64,000 nt of DNA, taken from positions 115,665 to 179,664 of the forward strand of contig NZ_JAIOAP010000017.1 of NCBI RefSeq assembly GCF_021190915.1. The letters are read 5' to 3'. Source of the DNA: Cohnella silvisoli. GTDB taxonomy: Bacteria > Bacillota > Bacilli > Paenibacillales > Paenibacillaceae. Position numbers and translations under genes: made by a program. The notes below the pieces were generated by a model. The model was not told where the DNA came from, did not search any database, and was given only the letters and a program-made list of their open reading frames with translations. This document shows, in pieces, positions 25,434 to 33,941 of the stretch (the stretch's first letter is position 1; every line of letters starts with the position of its first letter).

Positions 25434-26992
25434 TGCATATCCCCATTTCTCCGGTTATCCCCTGCCCGTCTTGATTGGACGGCTCTCGTGTTTTTCGGAC
25501 GGTTCACCAATTTCCAGATTGGCAACCGGACGAACGTATCCTTCATATCGGCCCAACGGAAGGGAGCAAGCGGACTTGCGTATGGAGTCCCCATTGACTC
25601 CAGGCAAACAAGATGCGCAATCAATATCATCATTCCGATGACAATCCCTACAATTCCGAACATAAACGCAATGACCATCATCGGAAACCGCAGCAGCCGA
25701 AGAGCCGTCCCCATATCGTAGTTGGGGATAATAAAAGAAGCGATGGCAGTCGAGGCGACAACGATGACCATAATATTACTGACGATCCCTGCTTGAACGG
25801 CCGTCTGGCCGATAATGATTCCACCTACGATTCCGACTGTTTGCCCCACCGGTGCGGGCAGCCGAATCCCGGATTCCCGCATCATTTCTAGCGTTATTTC
25901 CATCAACATCGCTTCAAGCAACGGCGGAAACGGGACGAGTGTCCTTGATTCGGCAACCGATAACAAGAGCTGGATTGGGAGCACTTCGTAATTAAAAGAA
26001 ATAAAAGAGATATAAATCGCGGGTAACAATAAAGCGATGGCAAAAGCCAAAAAACGAAGCAAGCGGATAAACGAAGCGATCAGCCAGCGCGTGCTGTAAT
26101 CGTCTATGCTTTGGAAAAAAGAGATAAACGTAGCCGGAGCAATTAATACACTCGGGGAACCGTCTACAACTACGGAGAATCTCCCTTGCAGAATCTGAGA
26201 TACGGTCGAATCCGGACGTTCGGTAAGAATAATCTGAGGGAAAGGCGAATAAGGATTGTCTTCGATGTATTCGACCAATTCTCCGGTATTGATAATAGAA
26301 TCGACATCAATCGATGACAGGCGCGATTCCAACTCAGCCAAAACTTGCGGATGAGCAACATCGGCAAGATATATGATCCAAACTTTGGTCGCTCCCCTTT
26401 TCCCAATGGAAAGTTCCTTGATTTTAAGCTCGCGGTTTGGAATATATCTGCGGATTAAAGCAATATTTTGCGTCCCAGTCTCCAGAAACCCTTGATGAGC
26501 CCCCTTCAGAGAAGTTTCGATTTGGGGGTCCTCGATTGTCCTCTGCGGCCATCCTTTAGTATCGAAGAGGAAGGCTTCGGGCCGGCCATCCGCGAATAGT
26601 ACGGTATCTCCTTTAAGAATGGCGGTTTCCACCTGGCTCCAAAGAGAACCCTTGCCGACGTTACCCACATTAGTGAACGGAATGTCCCCTTTATCGTTAG
26701 AGGCATGGGCTTCCCTCATGAGCGGGGTGAGAATATTATTGTTAATGGTGGATTTATCCGTCATGCCATCCAAATAAACAAGAGCGGCCTCAACTCCTGT
26801 AACGTGGATCCGTAAACGCCGTACAATCAAATCCGGAGTAAGCTGAAACAGCATCTGAAGCTTCTCCAAATTGGAGGTTAAATCGCTATTGAGGTTTTGT
26901 CCATCGGTCTGTTTACTGGACGGATTTGCTTGTTTGGTTTGGCGGGTATTAGGCTTCCTTTTTTTTCTAAAAAACTTGCGATAAAAAAACAT
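25430..26992 (-). CDS. GerA-family germinant receptor subunit A
   Basis: 520 residues. A hydrophilic N-terminal ~270-residue domain is followed by about five membrane segments around residues 290-460. The signature RFSVVVDGSPSVLIAPATFISFFQSIDDYSTRW and PPLLEAMLMEITLEMMRESGIRLP is conserved in GerAA/GerKA. The lysine- and arginine-rich N-terminus is usual. First gene of the operon; the ribosome-binding site is weak (GGATGATG). Confidence 0.92.
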   Translation of the reverse strand: MFFYRKFFRKKRKPNTRQTKQANPSSKQTDGQNLNSDLTSNLEKLQMLFQLTPDLIVRRLRIHVTGVEAALVYLDGMTDKSTINNNILTPLMREAHASNDKGDIPFTNVGNVGKGSLWSQVETAILKGDTVLFADGRPEAFLFDTKGWPQRTIEDPQIETSLKGAHQGFLETGTQNIALIRRYIPNRELKIKELSIGKRGATKVWIIYLADVAHPQVLAELESRLSSIDVDSIINTGELVEYIEDNPYSPFPQIILTERPDSTVSQILQGRFSVVVDGSPSVLIAPATFISFFQSIDDYSTRWLIASFIRLLRFLAFAIALLLPAIYISFISFNYEVLPIQLLLSVAESRTLVPFPPLLEAMLMEITLEMMRESGIRLPAPVGQTVGIVGGIIIGQTAVQAGIVSNIMVIVVASTAIASFIIPNYDMGTALRLLRFPMMVIAFMFGIVGIVIGMMILIAHLVCLESMGTPYASPLAPFRWADMKDTFVRLPIWKLVNRPKNTRAVQSRRAGDNRRNGDMQ

Positions 26993-27011
26993 TAGGCATC
27001 ATCATCCCGAT

Positions 27012-27018
27012 TAATATG
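27012..27018 (-). promoter_or_regulatory. Candidate SigG -10 element of the germination operon
   Basis: Minus strand CATATTA fits CATNNTA, 20 bases before the gerA-type start. The -35 is not convincing. ger operons are known SigG targets, which is the main reason to note it. Confidence 0.3.
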
Positions 27019-27094
27019 ACTTCCTTCTATATTTTGGCTTTATTTCGGAAAAATATCCTGTCGACGATCTAGGTTACAAAAAAGCAAGAACTAG

Positions 27095-27129
27095 AAAAAA
27101 AGCCAAACCGTTAAACGGTTGACTTTTTT
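27095..27129 (-). terminator. Intrinsic terminator of the EamA gene
   Basis: Stem around AACCGTTTAACGGTT, with A-rich and T-rich flanks; on the minus strand it ends in a run of T, just after the EamA stop at 27167. Confidence 0.8.
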
Positions 27130-27166
27130 ATCGTTAACTATCGTCTTACACCTGCGATTACGATTT

Positions 27167-28099
27167 TCATCCCGTTTTGACCTCCATTACGTATTTGATT
27201 TTTGTTCTTTTCCGATAATTAACCCCTAATACGCCGCCAATGATCAGCACGGCACCTACGATATGATAATAAGACAGCTTCTCGTTCAAGAAGATAACCC
27301 CTGCCACTATCGAAATCAAATTGCCCAAATTCACGAATACGCTCATACGGGTCGCCTCAAGCTTGGACAGCACATAATTCGATAAGAAGGAGGAAACTAA
27401 CGAAGACATCAGACCTATATATACAATTGAGATGATAAAATGTGGATGGGTTAAGGGTTCAAACAAACTTGGCATTGTCCCATTCAAGGTATGCTTGGCA
27501 ACTGACATCGCATTAAAGCTAACGCAACCAATCAACATCATCACATAGCTCATTTGGATCGCCGTATATCCATCCCTCAAGTATCGCGCAAGTACGCCGT
27601 ACAGGGACATCAACAGTGCTGACAACAGCAGCATAAATATTCCTAAAGCGCTCGTGCCCTGAGCCGATGCTCCACCCATCGCGATAATGTAAACCACCCC
27701 GCCGACAGAGCACAGCACGGACAATTTCTGGATCCAAGTCGTTCTCTCTTTCAGCACGAGTGAGGCCATGATCAGCGTAAAGATCGGCGAAGATGCCGAT
27801 AATATTCCACCTACGGAGGATGTCGCATGCGCTAGTCCAAAAGCTTGAAATCCAAAAAACAGAGTAGGATATACCAAACCGATCGGCAACAAGCGCAGCC
27901 ATTTGCGGAAGCTCAAATCCAACTTGATCCACCCCGCAAGAACCGGAATCACGATCGCCACGAACGAGAGAGTAAAGCGATACGCAAGCGTGTCTATGGG
28001 GTCCGCGAAATCCAATGCCAATTTCGTGAATAAAAAGGAAAAGCCAATGACGAACGCGTATAATAGAGCCAACAGATACAGCTTTCTTTGTTCCAGCAT
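27167..28099 (-). CDS. EamA-family (DMT) exporter, controlled by divergent MocR gene
   Basis: 310 residues, ten membrane helices in two EamA repeats (KLALDFADPIDTLAYRFTLSF and YVLSKLEATRMSVFVNLGNLISIVAGVIFLNEKLS are the repeat ends). DMT exporters move amino acids, nucleotides or other metabolites out of the cell; the substrate is not readable. The head-to-head MocR gene and shared palindrome at 28206 indicate that its expression responds to the MocR effector, probably an amino acid or PLP-linked compound. Confidence 0.87.
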   Translation of the reverse strand: MLEQRKLYLLALLYAFVIGFSFLFTKLALDFADPIDTLAYRFTLSFVAIVIPVLAGWIKLDLSFRKWLRLLPIGLVYPTLFFGFQAFGLAHATSSVGGILSASSPIFTLIMASLVLKERTTWIQKLSVLCSVGGVVYIIAMGGASAQGTSALGIFMLLLSALLMSLYGVLARYLRDGYTAIQMSYVMMLIGCVSFNAMSVAKHTLNGTMPSLFEPLTHPHFIISIVYIGLMSSLVSSFLSNYVLSKLEATRMSVFVNLGNLISIVAGVIFLNEKLSYYHIVGAVLIIGGVLGVNYRKRTKIKYVMEVKTG

Positions 28100-28205
28100 C
28101 TTCTATTCCCTACTTTCTTATCTCTAAGAGGTCTGCTCACAGCCGGCCGGCTTGATGAATTCAAGCATAAGGGTTTAGAAACCGTCGTTCAATCTAAATA
28201 TAGTC

Positions 28206-28225
28206 AATCTGTACCGGTACAGATT
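28206..28225. promoter_or_regulatory. Perfect 20-bp palindrome, likely MocR operator
   Basis: AATCTGTACCGGTACAGATT is a perfect dyad between the divergent EamA and MocR genes, 19 bases before the mocR start. CTGTACCGGTACAG-type boxes occur upstream of GntR/MocR genes. One bound dimer could control both directions. Confidence 0.7.
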
Positions 28226-28244
28226 CACGTTAGGAGTCAACCTC

Positions 28245-29609
28245 ATGAGGGAATTCGCTAAGGTAATGAACGATATCGAACGACAGATCGAAGACGGTGC
28301 AATCCGCGGGGGCCAGAAGCTCCCATCCATTCGAGAAATGTCCGACCGCTATTCTTGCAGCAAAAGTACGGTAATCCGCGCCTATTCAGAACTGGAAAAA
28401 CGCCATCTCGTCTATTCCATCCCGCAAAGCGGGTATTATGCGGTACAGAAGAAAATACAATCGGAGCCGAATCCCGAACTCTCCGTTATCGATTTTTCAT
28501 CCGCTGCGCCAGACCCCGAGCTATTTCCCTATTTGGATTTCCAGCACTGTCTCAACAAAGCCATCGATATGTACAGAAGCCATTTGTTCACGTACGGAAC
28601 GCCGCAAGGCCTTCCCTCGCTGCTAAACGTCCTGACCAAGCATCTCACTAGCCATCAGGTTTTCACACATCCGGAACACATCATGATTACTTCAGGTACA
28701 CAGCAGGCATTGGCGATTCTATCCACGATGCCGTTTCCAAATGGAAAGCGTACCGTATTGCTGGAACAGCCGAGCTATCATCTAATGATCCAACTGCTCC
28801 TCTGTCACGGCATTCCAGTACAAGGCATTACAAGGACGGAAAGCGGCATAGATCTTAATGAATTGGAACAGTTGTTCCGCACAGGGGATATCAAGATGTT
28901 CTATACGATCCCCCGATTTCATAACCCACTCGGAACGTCTTACACGGAAAAAACTAAAAAAGCGATCGGCGAATTAGCCAAGCGCTATGACGTATACGTT
29001 GTGGAAGACGATTATTTAGCTGATCTGGAAACCGACACGAAATCGGATCCTATATTTGCCTACGAATCGTCTCATGTCGTTTATCTAAAAAGCTATTCCA
29101 AAATATTGTTCCCCGGCCTTAGGGTAGGCGTCTCCGTCCTTCCTCCCGCCCTTCTAGAAACTTTCAGCAAGCATAAGCGGTTGTCCGATATCGACAGCTC
29201 CATGTTGTCGCAAGCTGCATTGGAAATATATATTCAAAGCGGTATGTTCGAAAGACGCAAACAGAAGATAACCGACTCTTATCACAGCCGATTGCTTAGG
29301 TTAAACCGGGCTTTAGACGCTTTCAACGACACTGAGGATATCCACCCCGCCCGGGTTCCTTCTGGCCTTCATACGCATATCGCGCTGCCGGAACAATTGC
29401 ACATCCCTACCTTGCTAACGCGATTAAACAAGAAACGAATTATTCTGAAAGAAATTGAACCCTCTTATCTGCCCTCGTTCGAGAAGCGGCAGCCTATGCT
29501 AAAGCTGAGTATAACAAGAGTTAATGAAGAACAAATCGATGAAGGAATCTCCGCTATCTTTACTGAGATCAAAAAAATGAGACATTCAAATGTCAAATAT
29601 TTGACATAA
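28245..29609 (+). CDS. MocR-type (GntR + aminotransferase-like) regulator
   Basis: 454 residues. Residues 1-70 are a GntR winged helix (GGQKLPSIREMSDRYSCSKSTVIRAYSELEKRHLVYSIPQSGYYAV). A fold-type-I aminotransferase-like domain follows, with the PLP lysine in YLKSYSKILFPGLRVG and the SGTQQALAI phosphate loop. These regulators sense a PLP adduct. A GGAG sits before the start. It is divergent from the EamA gene, its likely target. Confidence 0.88.
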   Translation: MREFAKVMNDIERQIEDGAIRGGQKLPSIREMSDRYSCSKSTVIRAYSELEKRHLVYSIPQSGYYAVQKKIQSEPNPELSVIDFSSAAPDPELFPYLDFQHCLNKAIDMYRSHLFTYGTPQGLPSLLNVLTKHLTSHQVFTHPEHIMITSGTQQALAILSTMPFPNGKRTVLLEQPSYHLMIQLLLCHGIPVQGITRTESGIDLNELEQLFRTGDIKMFYTIPRFHNPLGTSYTEKTKKAIGELAKRYDVYVVEDDYLADLETDTKSDPIFAYESSHVVYLKSYSKILFPGLRVGVSVLPPALLETFSKHKRLSDIDSSMLSQAALEIYIQSGMFERRKQKITDSYHSRLLRLNRALDAFNDTEDIHPARVPSGLHTHIALPEQLHIPTLLTRLNKKRIILKEIEPSYLPSFEKRQPMLKLSITRVNEEQIDEGISAIFTEIKKMRHSNVKYLT

Positions 29610-29739
29610 TCGAGACTCCATATAGCCATTCAGAGTTATTCCAATCTTGACTCTGCTCCATCTATACTTTGGGATGTAGATACTTTCCATTCTATTAGTG
29701 AGAGGAGACGTTCACCATTGGGAATTAGGGGTAATAAAT

Positions 29740-30033
29740 ATGCCTTCCCATGATACGTCCGCCGTGCTCCGTGAATATGCGAAACGCATGAATATGGATA
29801 TGGCTGGCTGGGATGTGCTGCGAGGACAAGCAGAATCAACCAAACAAATAGCTTCTCAATACGGCATTATGGTGCAAAATACCGGTGAGGGCCAATTTGT
29901 CCATACGGTTACATCGCTGCAATTAATCGATTCGAATCAACGAATTCGGAAAGTATATGAGATGGGTGAAGACTTGAATGTCGATGAAGTGCTAAAGGAT
30001 ATCCAAACGCTTGTTGACCAGGAGGATTTATAA
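29740..30033 (+). pseudogene. Truncated SCO1/SenC-family protein, C-terminal part only
   Basis: About 97 codons matching the C-terminal third of SCO proteins: DTSAVLREYAKRMNMDMAGWDVLRG, then FVHTVTSLQLIDSNQRIRKVYEMG. The N-terminal thioredoxin-fold region with the CxxxC copper site is absent, and the bases upstream to 29610 do not encode it. The copper-binding histidine near HTVTSLQLID remains. The frame is open and AGGGG lies 8 bases before the ATG, so a short product could be made. I read it as a decayed cytochrome-oxidase assembly gene. Confidence 0.6.
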
Positions 30034-30034
30034 C

Positions 30035-30397
30035 ATGCAAAAGTGGTTGATGGCGGGATTAGTCTGTTTGGCTTGCATTGTTGGGGCTGTTTTGTTGTTA
30101 ACAGGTCTTCCCCAAAAGGAACAATCTGCAGAAAGAGACAATAAAATCGTTGTCCCGGACAGGGCAGTCGATGCCTCGGCTTCCGAACAACTGTATAAGA
30201 TTTCTTGCCTCTCCTGCCATGGAGATCAAATGCAAGGTAAATTGGGTCCGGAACTTACTCATGTCGGGACTCAAATGTCCAAAGAAGAGATATACAAGCA
30301 AATAGCCAACGGGGGCGGCGGAATGCCTGCATTCAAAGAGCGATTGACAGAGGATCAGTTGTTAACCCTTACGACTTGGCTCGGTTCCCTAAAGTAA
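30035..30397 (+). CDS. Membrane-anchored c-type cytochrome
   Basis: 120 residues; the ATG at 30035 is 8 bases after AGGAGGA and 1 base past the SCO-remnant stop. N-terminal hydrophobic anchor (residues about 4-25; its LACIVG stretch might be a lipobox). One haem c site, CLSCHG, near residue 54, and an axial-Met segment GGMPAFKERLTEDQ. It resembles cytochrome c550/c551 carriers feeding terminal oxidase outside the membrane. Confidence 0.87.
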   Translation: MQKWLMAGLVCLACIVGAVLLLTGLPQKEQSAERDNKIVVPDRAVDASASEQLYKISCLSCHGDQMQGKLGPELTHVGTQMSKEEIYKQIANGGGGMPAFKERLTEDQLLTLTTWLGSLK

Positions 30398-30400
30398 CGA

Positions 30401-31048
30401 TTAATGGTGAAAATAACCTTGTTCGTACGCATAACGAGTCAGTTGTACTCGATTGCCCATTTGCAGCTTTTGTAAAATATTTTTCAAATGATTTTTGACC
30501 GTATGTTCGGAAATGTCTAATTTCTCGGAAATGTCGCGATTGGATGTTCCTTTGGCTACCCATCTTAAAATTTCTTGTTCTCTAGGCGTAAGAGGAGTAT
30601 CTGAAGATTTCGGCGTTTCCCTCTGAGAAAATTCGAGCAGAATGCGATGCGCGAGCTCTCTTGATAGCGGGGCTTGGTCATAAATAATCGCTTTTAAGTA
30701 TTCATGCCAAGCTTTCGGATTTAGATTTTTGAGTAGATAGCCGTGCGCACCCTTCTTCAAGGCTTCGAATAAATGCGTAATGTCATCCGATACGGTAACC
30801 ATCACGATCTTAACATAGGGGAATCTCGACTTGATTTGTTTGGTCGCTTCGAGTCCATCCATTTCCTTCATGTTAATGTCCATGAGAATCAAATCCGGCA
30901 TCCATTCAGCCGTCAATCTTATCGCTTCTAACCCGTTTTGCGCTTCGGCGACGATCCCGAAATGAGGATCCAGACTTAGTATAGTTACCATACCCTCGCG
31001 AGCATGTTTATGATCGTCTACGATAAGAACCCGAATGGTTTGGATCAT
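30401..31048 (-). CDS. NarL/FixJ-family response regulator without adjacent kinase
   Basis: 215 residues: a receiver domain (phospho-Asp in DLILMDINMKEMDG, Lys in HGYLLKN) and a C-terminal LuxR helix-turn-helix (LTPREQEILRWVAKGTSNRDISEKLDISEHTVKNHLKNILQKL). It overlaps the upstream bdbC gene (ATGA), so it is translated from the same message. No kinase gene is within 25 kb on this strand in the same operon; a partner elsewhere is needed. Confidence 0.88.
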   Translation of the reverse strand: MIQTIRVLIVDDHKHAREGMVTILSLDPHFGIVAEAQNGLEAIRLTAEWMPDLILMDINMKEMDGLEATKQIKSRFPYVKIVMVTVSDDITHLFEALKKGAHGYLLKNLNPKAWHEYLKAIIYDQAPLSRELAHRILLEFSQRETPKSSDTPLTPREQEILRWVAKGTSNRDISEKLDISEHTVKNHLKNILQKLQMGNRVQLTRYAYEQGYFHH

Positions 31049-31494
31049 AGGAGCGGCCCTTTCGTGGAGTCGATCCTATCCAGTCGTCTAATTTGCAATA
31101 AAGCAATGAATATAAGAACGAAGGCAGTTAATGCCAACATAGGTACGGTAAGAAAACCAAATGCATTTAATACATCTTCCATGCAAGAAACAGGACCGCA
31201 AGAAGCAACGGACCCACTGTGAGGCATTTCTTGTATGAAAATATGATAAATAGAAAATCCGCCGCCTATGACAACCATCGGCATAACGAAAGGGACGATT
31301 TGAGTTTGGTTACGAGCCGAAGCAATCCCCAGCAGAATCGTCATTGGATACATAAAAATACGTTGGTACCAACACAAACTGCACGGTGTAAAATGCAAAT
31401 ATTCGCTTAAATACAAGCTTCCTGCCGTTGCAACCACTGAAATCGCCCATGCTATGAACAACCAATTGCTTTTTTTGCTGCTTGAGTTACTCAT
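31045..31494 (-). CDS. bdbC: DsbB/BdbC-type disulfide oxidoreductase
   Basis: 149 residues with four membrane helices. Two redox Cys pairs are present: CSLC (in HFTPCSLCWYQRIF) near residue 36, and the CGPVSC pair in SVASCGPVSCMEDVL. DsbB-type quinone-linked enzymes reoxidise a DsbA partner; no bdbD lies next to it. The ATG at 31494 is 7 bases after GGAGG, which is better than the one at 31515. It is upstream of and coupled to the response regulator. Confidence 0.9.
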   Translation of the reverse strand: MSNSSSKKSNWLFIAWAISVVATAGSLYLSEYLHFTPCSLCWYQRIFMYPMTILLGIASARNQTQIVPFVMPMVVIGGGFSIYHIFIQEMPHSGSVASCGPVSCMEDVLNAFGFLTVPMLALTAFVLIFIALLQIRRLDRIDSTKGPLL

Positions 31495-31594
31495 CTGCAT
31501 CCCTCCGAATCTCACTATAGATTAACTATATCGTGAGATCAGCTATTCGAACATGACTCGAAGGGGCTATGAATTAACGGAGCAGCAGCTATTA

Positions 31595-32287
31595 CTACAT
31601 CGTTCCGCCTCCAAGACGGATGTTGGGCGGAATTTTTTCCGGTCCTTGATTGATGTATTGATAGATAAAAGTGCCCGCTTGTTTCTCGTCGTACACCGTC
31701 AACGCCATTGTTTTCGTCCATGCGGTAAGAACGACTTCTTTGCCCTCCGGGATATCGTTGCTCGGAACTGCCAGCACGCCCGATCCCGCTTTCGTGAAAT
31801 GGGACAAATAATCTACGGCATCCTTGACGGTTGCATTTGCATCTGGACGATAATAAATTACAATATCCCCATGCTCCAGATTATGGACCAATAACTCGTT
31901 AGTCGGCTTTTCTTCGTAAAATCCGAATTTCAAATCGTGGGGACTATGCATTCCCGAAGTCGGAATCTTCATCTCATATTGAATAGGCATTTCCGAATGT
32001 CCCTGGCCGTAATCGCGGTCAGTCGTTACTTCAATTGGAACGTTATAATTAAGGGTATCCATATCGTACTTGTTGCTCAAGCTCGGTAATATAGCAATGA
32101 ATACGAGCAGAATAGAAACAACGACCATACAATGCGCGGCCAATCGTATTTTCCGGCTTTTCTTTTTTAATGCGGCTTTCTGGTCCTTCTTAAGTTGGCT
32201 CGTATTTCCCTTATTCACTTTCGAAGCATAACGATAACTTACTATCGCTAGAATAAGGATAATCCCGCCTAAAGTACCGATAATCAT
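31595..32287 (-). CDS. DUF3105 membrane-associated protein
   Basis: 230 residues with two hydrophobic segments (about 2-19 and 49-68) separated by a basic stretch (KKDQKAALKKKSRK). The C-terminal domain has the DUF3105 motif LLVHNLEHGDIVIYYRP near residue 135 and SGMHSPHDLKFGFYEE before it. The His-rich motif might bind metal or haem, but function is unknown. It lies between bdbC and tatA on the same strand. Confidence 0.82.
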   Translation of the reverse strand: MIIGTLGGIILILAIVSYRYASKVNKGNTSQLKKDQKAALKKKSRKIRLAAHCMVVVSILLVFIAILPSLSNKYDMDTLNYNVPIEVTTDRDYGQGHSEMPIQYEMKIPTSGMHSPHDLKFGFYEEKPTNELLVHNLEHGDIVIYYRPDANATVKDAVDYLSHFTKAGSGVLAVPSNDIPEGKEVVLTAWTKTMALTVYDEKQAGTFIYQYINQGPEKIPPNIRLGGGTM

Positions 32288-32433
32288 AACTCGATCGCCC
32301 CATCCTCATCATTTTCTAATAAGTACATCATAACCTTCTATCCCTATTAAACTCTACAAACATTAATCTGAACTTAAAATAAATAAAAAACCCGCGATTT
32401 ATGCGATTCTATCGCAATAATGCTTTCGAATCA

Positions 32434-32462
32434 AAAAAGGATACCGGAAAAATCCGGTATCC
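32434..32462 (-). terminator. Intrinsic terminator after tatA
   Basis: Perfect 10-bp stem GGATACCGGA/TCCGGTATCC with a 4-base loop, followed on the minus strand by six T. Confidence 0.85.
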
Positions 32463-32484
32463 CTCCATTATTGTTTCCCTTTAA

Positions 32485-32685
32485 TTAATTTTTCGAGTTA
32501 TCCCATTCAACGATCGTCACTTTGTCTTCCGGAGCCTCGTCCACGTTCCCTTTGGTGGAGTTGCGGAATTCCCGGAGCGTATCGCCGAAAGCTCGGCCTA
32601 ACTGGGGCAGCTTGGCCGGTCCGAAGACGATCAAAGCGATGGCAAATATGATAATGAGCCCTGATATGCCGACATTGTTAAACAT
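32485..32685 (-). CDS. tatA: Twin-arginine translocase subunit TatA/E
   Basis: 66 residues from the ATG at 32685, which starts MFNNVGISGLIIIF; GAAGGTG lies 5 bases upstream. One membrane helix is followed by the TatA hinge and amphipathic helix FGPAKLPQLGRAFGDTLREF, then a charged tail. It forms the pore of the folded-protein exporter. No tatC is beside it. Confidence 0.92.
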   Translation of the reverse strand: MFNNVGISGLIIIFAIALIVFGPAKLPQLGRAFGDTLREFRNSTKGNVDEAPEDKVTIVEWDNSKN

Positions 32686-32773
32686 AGCAGCACCTTCTTC
32701 CTTTTTTCCACAATGCCGCCTAACGCAGTGCCGCATAAAAAAAAGCTCACGATTGACGTGAACTTCATCATGT

Positions 32774-32929
32774 TCATTTAATACGAAGCCGTAAGGGGTT
32801 GAGCGTAATGAAGTCTTTAAGCATTCTCGGACGACATTTTTTCCATTTCCATGCGTTCCTATCTACTTTTTCGATTTCCAGCCTATGCTGTCTTACTTTT
32901 TCCTCAAGAAAGAAAGTGTGCTCTAACAT
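32774..32929 (-). CDS. Small basic protein (51 aa), unrecognised
   Basis: A 52-codon frame (51 residues) from ATG 32929 to TGA 32774-32776. GGAGGAGGG lies about 10 bases upstream. N-terminal charged helix (EEKVRQHRLEIEKVDRNAW), then WKWKKCRP and a basic C-terminus RLRIK. No signal peptide or known motif. It sits 88 bases upstream of tatA and 73 bases from the WYL gene on the same strand. The strong ribosome-binding site and lack of other features support it. Confidence 0.5.
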   Translation of the reverse strand: MLEHTFFLEEKVRQHRLEIEKVDRNAWKWKKCRPRMLKDFITLNPLRLRIK

Positions 32930-33002
32930 AAGTTGCTAATCCCTCCTCCGTCTGTTTGAGTTCCTGTAATCATTATAAAAAAAGAAGTATGACAGCTGTC
33001 TG

Positions 33003-33917
33003 TCATACTTCCGAGTATTTATTTAACATTTTCTCGATTTTATTTTTAAGCAGCTTCTTTAACATAAGCGGTTCTTGAATGACCGCTTCTTCGCCAAAAC
33101 CTAAGATCGTTGCCAACAACCAGTCGGCATCCGTTGGATTAAACATCGCTTTGATCGTAAGAGTGCCGTCTTCATTAAAATGTTTATTTTCCGCGTAAAA
33201 TATATCCAATGCTCTTGCTAATGAAGCTCCCGAGAAATGAAGAACTGCGCTCTCGATGTCTTGTTCTTGATTGTTATCCGACCAGAAGTTTATCGGGGCC
33301 TCAGCATGACTTCTCGTTGATCGTTCCCGCAGGGTAACCAAATCGGTTATTCTCGAAAGCTTGAATACTCGATAGTCCTCACGGGCTCTGCAATAACCTT
33401 GCAAATACCAAGAGTAATACTTGAAATGGAGGCTCACGGGTTCTACGATTCGAGTCATTTTATCGCTTTTAGAATTGATGTATTCCATACGAACGACAGT
33501 GCCATCGTTAATCGCCGTTCGCAGCGTATATAGTATATCGTTGTTAGCTCTCCAGCTTCCGAAATCCATTGTTAGCGCGGGATTCCGTTCTTCGGGTTGA
33601 ATCGTCCGAAGCCTGTCGATGGTCTCTTCTGCCCGATTGTCCTTGAATACGGTTGACGTGCTATGAAGAAGAGTGATCAAGGATTGAATATCTTCTGAAC
33701 GGAGTAAACTCTTATCCATCTTGTATTGTTCGATAATACCGAACCCGCCGTTAACGCCTTGATAGGACACGACGGGAATACCGGCAGCGCCTATTGCTTC
33801 GATATCCCGATAAATCGTTCGCTGGGAAACCTGATATTTATTAGCAAGATCCGAAGCGGAAATTACCTCATTGTTCAGCAAAGCATAAGTAATGGAAATG
33901 AGCCGTTCCAATTTCAA
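33003..33917 (-). CDS. WYL-domain transcriptional regulator (YafY type)
   Basis: About 304 residues. N-terminal DeoR/HTH_11 winged helix (SASDLANKYQVSQRTIYRDIEAIGAAGIPVVSYQGVNGGFGI), then the WYL domain (YYSWYLQGYCRAREDYRVFKLSRI) and a C-terminal extension. The TTG at 33917 gives the usual family start (KLERLISITYALLNNE) with GGAG 8 bases before; upstream GTG and ATG codons are too close to that GGAG. It follows the PadR-MFS pair by 15 bases and may belong to the same transcript. Confidence 0.85.
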   Translation of the reverse strand: MKLERLISITYALLNNEVISASDLANKYQVSQRTIYRDIEAIGAAGIPVVSYQGVNGGFGIIEQYKMDKSLLRSEDIQSLITLLHSTSTVFKDNRAEETIDRLRTIQPEERNPALTMDFGSWRANNDILYTLRTAINDGTVVRMEYINSKSDKMTRIVEPVSLHFKYYSWYLQGYCRAREDYRVFKLSRITDLVTLRERSTRSHAEAPINFWSDNNQEQDIESAVLHFSGASLARALDIFYAENKHFNEDGTLTIKAMFNPTDADWLLATILGFGEEAVIQEPLMLKKLLKNKIEKMLNKYSEV

Positions 33918-33941
33918 TGCCATCACTCCAATTAGAATTAT

